Source of the DNA: Phycisphaerales bacterium
Lineage (GTDB): Bacteria > Planctomycetota > Phycisphaerae > Phycisphaerales > UBA1924
Length of the DNA: 6,098 bases
Assembly: GCA_019747615.1 (NCBI GenBank)
Contig: JAIEQQ010000102.1
Coordinates: forward strand, 1-6,098
Reading direction: 5' to 3'
Shown piece by piece: positions 1 to 5,209 of the stretch (positions within the stretch are counted from its first letter, which is position 1; each line of letters opens with the position of its first letter). The notes below the pieces were generated by a model, which did no database searches, had not been told where the DNA came from, and worked only from the letters and a program-made list of their open reading frames with translations. The position numbers were made by a program, and so were the translations under genes.

Positions 1-557
<557 letters not shown>

Positions 558-564
558 CGCTCAG

Positions 565-570
565 CCCCTT
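565..570 (-). promoter_or_regulatory. Shine-Dalgarno sequence of the ATPase gene
   Basis: The minus strand reads AAGGGG seven bases before the ATG at 557. It is one of the few recognisable ribosome-binding sites in the window, and it decides the start of the ATP-binding gene. It sits directly downstream of a heptamer repeat array, so the repeats occupy the leader of this cistron without covering the site. Confidence 0.6.
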
Positions 571-611
571 GTTGAAGTCGCGAGTCGCGAGACGCGAGAC
601 GTGAGTTGAAT
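571..611. repeat. Heptamer array A (GTCGCGA/GACGCGA units)
   Basis: Four consecutive 7-base units (GTCGCGA twice, GACGCGA, GACGTGA) occupy 577-604. They are flanked by GTTGAA at 571-576 and again at 605-610. The phase is strict with no indels. The array lies in the permease-ATPase spacer, just upstream of the ATPase ribosome-binding site. Its unit differs from the neighbouring array B, so the two probably arose separately. Confidence 0.75.
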
Positions 612-626
612 ACCAGAACCGCGCTT

Positions 627-703
627 GCCTTCCCGATCCCCGATTGCCGATCCCCGATTTCCGCCCGCCAGTGCCCAATGCCCAGTCCCCAGTGCCTTCC
701 CCA
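627..703. repeat. Heptamer array B, abutting the permease stop codon
   Basis: Eleven units of 7 bases run in one phase across 77 bases. The left part uses CGATCCC-like units (634-661). The right part uses CAGTGCC-like units (669-696; CAGTGCC, CAATGCC, CAGTCCC). The ends are GCCTTCC (627-633) and TTCCCCA (697-703). The last base touches the TAG stop of the permease at 704. On the minus (coding) strand the units read GGCACTG/GGGATCG, giving a GG pair about every seven bases. The organisation resembles the short tandemly repeated heptamers known from cyanobacteria (for example CCCCAGT units). That is a resemblance in form only, not a taxonomic claim. Confidence 0.8.
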
Positions 704-1852
704 CTACCCACGAAACACCACCGCCGGTTCGAGCGCGATCACTCGTCGCACGCTGATCAGACCCGCGAGCAAGCAGCACACAAGGATCGCGACGCCGCCG
801 AACACGGGGATCTGCCAGGGCATCATGAATGCGAGCCCTGCCTCGCCAACGACCTGGCCGAGCAGGCTCCCGGCACCGAGACCAATGCCGTAACCGAGCA
901 CCGCGACGACGAACGCTTGCGCGAGCACCATCAAGACCAATCGCCCGTTACTGGCGCCCATCGCTTTGAGCGTGCCGTAGTAGCGGAGGTTGTCGAGCGT
1001 GAAGTTGTAGAGCATCTGCCCGGCGACGAGTGTGCCCACGAGGAACCCCAGCCCGACGGCGAGGCCGAAGTTCACGAGAATGCCCGTCTCGTTGAGGATG
1101 TAGTCGCCGGTGATCTGGATGAACTCGTCGCCGGTGCGAGCCTTCAGCCCGGTGGCTGTTTCGATCGAGGCGCGCACCTGCTCCAGGTCTGCGCCGGGCT
1201 TGAGCTTCACCAGGACGAAGTTCATGAGCTTGCGCTCGCGCGGTGCATACTGTAAGGCCCGCGTGTATGTGGTGTAGATCACCGGCTCCCAGAAGAAGCT
1301 CTTGCTGGCGCGATACGTGCCGGCGATCAATGCGTCCTGGTCGTTGATGCTGATGACGTCGCCGACTTGCATCGCGCGCCCGCCGCCGCGCATCATCATG
1401 AACTTGCTGTCAAGCTCATCGTGATTGATGAAGATCGCCTTGTCGCGCCGCAGATCACCCAGCTCGCCCTCGATGATTTCCGGTGGCCCGCCGATCAGCG
1501 TGGCGTCATCGATACCCGCGACGATCACGACCTTGCGCGTGCCATCGGGCAGGCGGGCCTTGAGGAAGCCCTGATACAGCGGCACGGCCCAATCGACGCC
1601 CTCGACGCCGCGCGTGCGGATGAGCGTGTTGTCGCTGATGGGCAGGGAGTCCTGGCTGAAGCGCACCTGGTCGTCCATCACCCAGAGGTCGGCAACGCGG
1701 GTATCGCGAATGAACGCGCCGGTCTGGTGCGTGAGGCCCACGAGGATCGACGCTTGCTGGACGATGAGCAGGCCAGCGAACGCGATACCGGCGACGAGGC
1801 CGATGTACTTTAGGCGATCACCGACGAGCATTTTGAGCGCGATGAGAATCAT
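704..1852 (-). CDS. ABC transporter permease, DevC/MacB (FtsX-like) family, copy 1
   Basis: A 382-residue integral membrane protein, normal length for DevC-type permeases. Seen: a first hydrophobic segment at about 16-40, a large soluble extracytoplasmic domain at about 41-255 (MacB periplasmic core type, with DLWVMD at 55-60 and GIDDATLIGGP at 113-123), then three more membrane segments at about 258-282, 305-332 and 348-371. The conserved FtsX-like stretch LDNLRYYGTLKAMGAS (about 286-301) precedes segment 3. Family knowledge: two such subunits pair with a LolD-like ATPase dimer and usually an HlyD-type adaptor to export lipids, peptides or glycolipids. Its ATG overlaps the regulator's TGA as ATGA, implying translational coupling, with a G-run (1858-1862) as a possible ribosome-binding site. 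It is clearly paralogous to the permease at 2833-4011: 25 of the first 40 residues match by eye. Confidence 0.93.
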   Translation of the reverse strand: MILIALKMLVGDRLKYIGLVAGIAFAGLLIVQQASILVGLTHQTGAFIRDTRVADLWVMDDQVRFSQDSLPISDNTLIRTRGVEGVDWAVPLYQGFLKARLPDGTRKVVIVAGIDDATLIGGPPEIIEGELGDLRRDKAIFINHDELDSKFMMMRGGGRAMQVGDVISINDQDALIAGTYRASKSFFWEPVIYTTYTRALQYAPRERKLMNFVLVKLKPGADLEQVRASIETATGLKARTGDEFIQITGDYILNETGILVNFGLAVGLGFLVGTLVAGQMLYNFTLDNLRYYGTLKAMGASNGRLVLMVLAQAFVVAVLGYGIGLGAGSLLGQVVGEAGLAFMMPWQIPVFGGVAILVCCLLAGLISVRRVIALEPAVVFRG

Positions 1853-2532
1853 GCGAGCCCCCGTTCGCGAAGGCGTGCCTTCATGGATTCAAGTTCGCTT
1901 GGGTTTGCGAGCATGCCGCGCAGCACGACGTCGAGGATCAGCTCGATCCGCGCGGTCAACGGGGCCAACGCCAGCCATGGGTCGTTGCAATGTGTGATCT
2001 CGATGGCGGTAACCCCATGGACCGCGCCCCAGAACGTCTGCGTGACCGCCTCTACGTCGTTGCACTCTTGGCGGAACCGCTTCTGTTCGATCGCCTGATG
2101 CACTGCGTGCCGGATGAACGCGTAGCCGTCCTGGTCCGGGTCGTTCATCTTCTGGCGATCTTCGTCGGTCGGCACGAGCTCCGGCGGGTGCGGGGTCATG
2201 AACATCATCCGGTAGTGGTTCTTGTGCTCGATGCCGAAGCGGATATACCCGGCCCCGCCCAGATAGATCCGCGCGATCGGACACTTGACCATCGCGAGTT
2301 TCAGCGTCTCGCGAGTGAGGGCCTCAAAGTCGCGCCGGCACATCTCGCGCATCAGTTCGTTTTTGTCTTTGAAGTGGACGTACAACGCCGCGGGCGTGTA
2401 CTCGATCGCCTCGGCGATCTTGCGCATCGAGACCGCATCAAGCCCCTGGGTCACAAACAACTCGCGCGCGGCGTCCAAGATCCGCTCTTGGACCTCGACT
2501 TTCTCGCGAGCTCTTCGATCCTCAGACGCCAT
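1849..2532 (-). CDS. TetR/AcrR family transcriptional regulator with WHG-type C-terminal domain
   Basis: A 227-residue protein. Seen: an N-terminal TetR helix-turn-helix domain at about 15-61 (ERILDAARELFVTQGLDAVSMRKIAEAIEYTPAALYVHF, here cited as a region with its typical ALYVHFKDKNEL recognition-helix end). The C-terminal ligand/dimer domain carries FWGAVHGVTAIEI at 167-179, the motif that names the WHG class of TetR C-terminal domains. Family knowledge: these are dimeric repressors released by a small ligand and commonly control exporters. Its stop overlaps the permease start by 4 bases, so it is the first gene of a regulator-permease-ATPase unit and probably represses its own promoter just upstream. 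No strong ribosome-binding site is seen before the ATG at 2532, but the helix-turn-helix alignment leaves the normal short N-terminal lead. The ligand cannot be read from the sequence. Confidence 0.94.
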   Translation of the reverse strand: MASEDRRAREKVEVQERILDAARELFVTQGLDAVSMRKIAEAIEYTPAALYVHFKDKNELMREMCRRDFEALTRETLKLAMVKCPIARIYLGGAGYIRFGIEHKNHYRMMFMTPHPPELVPTDEDRQKMNDPDQDGYAFIRHAVHQAIEQKRFRQECNDVEAVTQTFWGAVHGVTAIEITHCNDPWLALAPLTARIELILDVVLRGMLANPSELESMKARLRERGLA

Positions 2533-2567
2533 GGGAGCGGACTCAGCGGTTCGGGGTGCGTTGAGAA

Positions 2568-2590
2568 AACACTTAACACTTGATAATCAA
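2568..2590. repeat. Direct repeat AACACTT x2 next to 11-base palindrome in the regulator promoter
   Basis: AACACTT occurs twice in direct succession (2568-2574, 2575-2581). It runs into the perfect odd palindrome TTGAT-A-ATCAA at 2580-2590. The stretch is AT-rich against a GC-rich background and lies 36-58 bases upstream of the TetR start, within the proposed promoter. It could be part of the operator or simply promoter-associated AT-rich DNA. Confidence 0.5.
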
Positions 2591-2601
2591 CGATCTGTCA
2601 G
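2573..2601 (-). promoter_or_regulatory. Candidate sigma70-type promoter of the tetR-permease-ATPase operon
   Basis: On the minus strand, CTGACA (2601-2596, five of six to the -35 consensus) is followed after exactly 17 bases by TGTTAA (2578-2573, only three of six to the -10 consensus). It would start transcription near 2566, about 33 bases before the TetR ATG. The weak -10 and unknown sigma factors of the host keep confidence low. The location in the most AT-rich part of the spacer supports a promoter here in some form. Confidence 0.35.
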
Positions 2602-2614
2602 TGAACACCGTTAG
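2595..2614. promoter_or_regulatory. Candidate TetR operator: imperfect 9-2-9 inverted repeat
   Basis: Half-sites CTGTCAGTG (2595-2603) and CACCGTTAG (2606-2614) are separated by AA. Six of nine positions match as an inverted repeat, and the inner GTG-AA-CAC core is fully symmetric. The size and symmetry suit a TetR dimer, and the site overlaps the proposed -35 element about 63-82 bases upstream of the regulator's start. This fits autorepression, which is the usual arrangement for this family. Binding itself is inferred. Confidence 0.45.
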
Positions 2615-2780
2615 TTTACCACCCAGCGTCCAGTTGGCAACGCAGATCTGCGATTTTTGGTCTCAATCGTCGATTTGAGGGTTTTCCAGCGAGCTTGGCC
2701 GTTTTCAGACCCAGCCAGCCGCGACCGATTCACGCACCGCGACCGAGCTTCGGGCGTCAAGTGTCGGCCGTCGCGCGGTC
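2615..2780. other. Non-coding spacer with two short inverted repeats
   Basis: No convincing gene is seen between the operator region and array C. It holds the perfect 12-base palindrome CGCAGATCTGCG (2641-2652), followed on the plus strand by ATTTTT. It also holds an imperfect inverted repeat at 2662-2679 (CTCAATCG against CGATTTGAG, one bulge), followed by GGGTTTTCC. Neither makes a convincing terminator for the upstream permease, because neither is followed by a T-run on the minus strand. They could be weak plus-strand hairpins or protein sites. Confidence 0.4.
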
Positions 2781-2829
2781 GGCTTTGGGCTCTAGGCTGA
2801 AGGCTGGCGGCTGAAGGCTGAGGACTCCC
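2781..2829. repeat. Heptamer array C (GGCTNNN units), just past the permease stop
   Basis: Seven units of 7 bases in one phase: GGCTTTG, GGCTCTA, then GGCTGAA, GGCTGGC, GGCTGAA, GGCTGAG between 2795 and 2822, and a divergent GACTCCC at 2823-2829. The invariant part is GGCT. The array ends three bases before the stop codon (2833-2835) of the minus-strand permease, so it forms the start of that gene's 3' untranslated region. The unit differs from arrays A, B and D, but the period and the position next to a stop codon are the same. Confidence 0.8.
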
Positions 2830-2832
2830 CAA

Positions 2833-4011
2833 CTACCCCTTGAACACGATCGCCGGCTCGAGGCGGATCACCTTGATGATGCTCAGCAAGCTCGCCAGGA
2901 CGCAGATGATCACGATCGCGCAGCCGGTGATGACCAGCGTCTGCGGCAGGAGCCTGAACGCCAGCTCGCTGTTGCGGCTGATGATGCCGAAACTTGACGC
3001 GATCCCGACGCCGATGCCGTAGCCGATGACACCCACGATCAGCGCCTGGAGGATGATCATGCGCAGGAGCATCCAGTTGCTGGCGCCCATGGCTTTCAGC
3101 GCGCCGAAGTGTCGCAAGTTGTCCAGCGTGAAGTTATAGAACGTCTGCCCCGCGACGGCGGTGCCCACGAAGAACCCGAGCGCCACCGAGATCCCGAAGT
3201 TGATCGGGATGCCAGTGTACTTCATGAAGTACGAGTATGTCCGTACGCTGAAATCCCAAGACTTGAGCGCGTCCAGGCCCGTTTCGCTCTTGATGCGCTG
3301 GCAGAGCTGATCAATATCCTGCCCCGGCTCGGCCTTTACCAGGATAAAGCTCAGCAGCTTGCGTTCGCGTGGGGCAAACTGCGTCGCCCGCGAATAGGTC
3401 GTGTACACCACCGGCTGGCTCTGGAACGTTCGCGACACGCGGCAGATTCCCACCACCACCGCACGCCGATCGTTCAACTCCAGCGTGTCGCCAACTTTCA
3501 GCGGCACCGGCGCGGCGCCTTCGATCGGGCGGCCGGCTGCGTCCGTCGGGCGGCGGGCGAGGCGCGAGCGTGCTCCGACCTCGTCGACGATGACGCCCTC
3601 GCTGATGCGGAGGTCCGCGAGCGTGCCCTCGACCATCTCGACCGGGCCGCCGATGAGCGTGGCGTCGTCAATGCCGACGACGTTGCAGGATTGGAAAGTG
3701 CCGTTTTCCAGGCGTGCTTTGATGAGGCCCTTGTAGAGGGGCATGGCCCACTGGATGCCCTCGACGCCGCGGATGCGCAGGAGCGTGGTGTCCTGCATGG
3801 GCTTGATGTCGTCGATGAACTGGACCTTTGCATCCATGACCCAGATATCCGGCTGGGTGGTGTCGGTGATAAACCCGAAGGTGCGGGTCATGAGGCCGAC
3901 AAAGATCGAGGCCTGCTGGGTGATGAGCATCGCGGCGAACGTGATGCCGAAGATGATGCCAAAGTACTTGGCACGATCACCGGTCAACATCTTGAAGGCG
4001 ACAAAGTTCAT
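2833..4011 (-). CDS. ABC transporter permease, DevC/MacB (FtsX-like) family, copy 2
   Basis: A 392-residue paralogue of the permease at 704-1852. Seen: first membrane segment at about 16-40, extracytoplasmic domain at about 41-265 (DIWVMD at 55-60, GIDDATLIGGP at 113-123), three later segments at about 268-292, 315-342 and 357-380, the shared LDNLRHFGALKAMGAS block at 296-311, and the ending EPAIVFKG. It carries about 10 extra residues, an Ala/Pro/Arg-rich stretch at about 148-170, absent from copy 1. Start choice: the frame stays open to an ATG at 4254, but the 81 added residues look non-homologous, and ATG 4011 aligns exactly with copy 1 (MNFVAFKMLTGDR against MILIALKMLVGDR). No clear ribosome-binding site precedes 4011. 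No ATPase gene adjoins it, so it may share the one at 1-557. Confidence 0.91.
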   Translation of the reverse strand: MNFVAFKMLTGDRAKYFGIIFGITFAAMLITQQASIFVGLMTRTFGFITDTTQPDIWVMDAKVQFIDDIKPMQDTTLLRIRGVEGIQWAMPLYKGLIKARLENGTFQSCNVVGIDDATLIGGPVEMVEGTLADLRISEGVIVDEVGARSRLARRPTDAAGRPIEGAAPVPLKVGDTLELNDRRAVVVGICRVSRTFQSQPVVYTTYSRATQFAPRERKLLSFILVKAEPGQDIDQLCQRIKSETGLDALKSWDFSVRTYSYFMKYTGIPINFGISVALGFFVGTAVAGQTFYNFTLDNLRHFGALKAMGASNWMLLRMIILQALIVGVIGYGIGVGIASSFGIISRNSELAFRLLPQTLVITGCAIVIICVLASLLSIIKVIRLEPAIVFKG

Positions 4012-4377
4012 CGTTGATTGACGCGCGTTCGTGGGGCCAAGGGCGAGCGAGAGCGTACGCACCACGGCGGGGAGTTCGGCAGACGCAGCGGCACTCGTTT
4101 CGGGGCGTGTGGTCCAGCGGGCGCAGGAAGTTGGCACGACGCGAAGATTTTTCGCAGCGGCGTGGAACCGGTCTGCGGGTCGCGCCGAATCGACTTGGCC
4201 GAGAGACGGATCTTGGTGACGCAGACGAGGACGAGGTTGTTTGAGCCGCGGCATTCGTGTGTCAGACCGGCCGCGTCAGGCGTCGGATGAACTTCCATAT
4301 GACCCCCACGAGACCCGGCGACCGGCTATGTGCTGGTCGCTGGGTTTTTTTGCTTGGCAGGCACTGGGCACTGGGCA
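4012..4377. other. 366-base spacer between PAP2 gene and permease copy 2
   Basis: No gene is firmly supported here. On the minus strand an open frame at 4008-4298 (96 codons, ATG at 4298) ends in a TGA that overlaps the permease ATG at 4011 as ATGA, the same geometry as the TetR-permease junction. Its product has no motif I recognise and is rich in Arg, Pro and Ser, so I do not call it a gene. A second frame (4012-4254) is merely the upstream extension of the permease frame. The spacer must hold the permease promoter if that gene is not read through from PAP2; I cannot place one. It also contains a plus-strand terminator-like hairpin and most of array D. Confidence 0.4.
4313..4351 (+). terminator. 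Intrinsic terminator-like hairpin with T-run, plus strand
   Basis: Arms at 4313-4326 and 4332-4345 pair over 14 positions around a 5-base loop (TATGT). In plus-strand RNA every position pairs, two of them as G-U (4317:4341 and 4324:4334). In minus-strand RNA those two become A-C mismatches. Seven Ts occupy 4345-4351. Both the wobble pattern and the T-run indicate function on the plus strand, although no plus-strand gene is recognised upstream. For the minus-strand PAP2 gene it would be only a mismatched hairpin preceded by As. Confidence 0.6.
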
Positions 4378-4401
4378 TCAGGCACTGGGAATCGGGCGGT
4401 G
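4360..4401. repeat. Heptamer array D (GGCACTG units) running through the PAP2 stop codon
   Basis: Six 7-base units in phase: GGCACTG at 4360, 4367 and 4381, with GGCATCA, GGAATCG and GGCGGTG variants. The units match those of array B read on the opposite strand (GGCACTG, GGGATCG). The minus-strand TGA of the PAP2 gene (4380-4378) lies inside the array, and the last seven or so codons of that gene are repeat DNA. Confidence 0.78.
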
Positions 4402-5208
4402 GCCGGTAAGGTATCGCGAGATCGGTCGTGCGTGGGCGATGATCGTCGCGGCGGACCAGCCGATGATGCCACCGACGATGACGTCGGTGGGATAGTGGGC
4501 GTCGAAGATCAGGCGGCCGAGGGCGACGATGCACGCGAGGGAGAACATGAGCCCCTTGATGGGCGGGTAGAGCGTCGCGAGGAACGAAGCGAACGCGGCG
4601 GCAAAGGCGGTGTGGCTGCTGGGCATGCTCCAGAGGTCGCTGGAAATCCCCTTGCCCATCTCCCACGCGTGCGCGAGGATCGGCGTGCCGCCTTTTTGAT
4701 CGACGGGGTACATGCCGAAGGGGCCGAGGAATCGCTCGGGGTCGTTGTACTTCGGGCGGGGACGGCCGATGAGCATCTTGCCGGCGGTTGAGAGCAGGCC
4801 GACCATCGCGAGAACGACGCCGAGATCAAACAGTCGCGGGCGGTTCTTGGGGTCCAGCATCCAGATCAGGATGATGGTGACGACGATCGACGTGCCCTGG
4901 CCGAACTGCTGCCAGGCGTGCAGTTCGCGCCGAATGTCACCGGGGAGGCGGTCAACGATTCCGGCGATCGCTGGCTGCGTTGCGGTCGCCGGCGTGCCGG
5001 CGAGCCACGCGTTGATCGGCGCGTCGTATGGGTTGAGCAGAAACACCAGCGCCACCGCGATGAGCAGCGGCAGAAACCACGAGCGCCCGCAGATGCCCAG
5101 CGGTGGGGTGCGGAAGAAGTCGCGAACGCCCAGAATGCGGTCACGAATCGTCACGGGTGCTTGCGTGGATGGGCGAGTGTCGGATTGAATCGGTGTATGC
5201 TCCGCCAT
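4378..5208 (-). CDS. PAP2-family membrane phosphatase (lipid/polyprenyl phosphate type)
   Basis: A 276-residue membrane protein. Seen: hydrophobic segments at about 45-59, 105-118, 127-143, 198-213, 219-232 and 243-258. All three PAP2 phosphatase motifs are present: K144-x6-R151-P152 (KMLIGRPRP), PSSH at 196-199, and R232-x5-H238-x3-D242. The last has Gly231 where Ser is usual. Family knowledge: these residues form a vanadium-haloperoxidase-like site that removes phosphate from lipid phosphates such as undecaprenyl pyrophosphate, phosphatidate or lipid A; the substrate here is not decidable. The frame is open to 5550, but that extension runs antisense into the glycosyltransferase gene, so ATG 5208 is chosen; GTG at 5154 is an alternative. 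No ribosome-binding site is evident. The C-terminus (about TGHRPIPSA) is encoded by heptamer array D. Confidence 0.93.
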   Translation of the reverse strand: MAEHTPIQSDTRPSTQAPVTIRDRILGVRDFFRTPPLGICGRSWFLPLLIAVALVFLLNPYDAPINAWLAGTPATATQPAIAGIVDRLPGDIRRELHAWQQFGQGTSIVVTIILIWMLDPKNRPRLFDLGVVLAMVGLLSTAGKMLIGRPRPKYNDPERFLGPFGMYPVDQKGGTPILAHAWEMGKGISSDLWSMPSSHTAFAAAFASFLATLYPPIKGLMFSLACIVALGRLIFDAHYPTDVIVGGIIGWSAATIIAHARPISRYLTGHRPIPSA

Positions 5209-5209
5209 C

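Noticed and set aside
571..703. Heptamer arrays as a CRISPR array or rho-independent terminator
   Set aside because: Units are 7 bases with no spacers, so not CRISPR. They do not form a GC hairpin followed by a T-run.
644..1255. Long plus-strand frame antisense to permease copy 1 (and similar ones at 1367-1813, 1990-2583 and 3109-4017)
   Set aside because: Acidic/His/Arg-rich products without motifs, typical of antisense frames of GC-rich genes; the minus-strand genes there are firmly identified.
2641..2652. Perfect palindrome CGCAGATCTGCG as a terminator of permease copy 2
   Set aside because: The usable stem is only about 4 bases with a 4-base loop, and the T-rich stretch follows on the plus strand, the wrong side for that gene.
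2611..2832. 73-codon minus-strand frame in the spacer before the TetR gene
   Set aside because: It starts inside heptamer array C and ends in the operator region; the product is low-complexity, and no start signal is seen.
4012..4254. 81-residue N-terminal extension of permease copy 2
   Set aside because: The paralogue at 704-1852 starts exactly where MNFVAFKM starts, directly before the first membrane segment. The added residues show no membrane or signal character.
4241..4495. Plus-strand small gene crossing the terminator-like hairpin
   Set aside because: It would read through the hairpin, the T-run and repeat array D and into the antisense of the PAP2 gene; the product has no coherent features.
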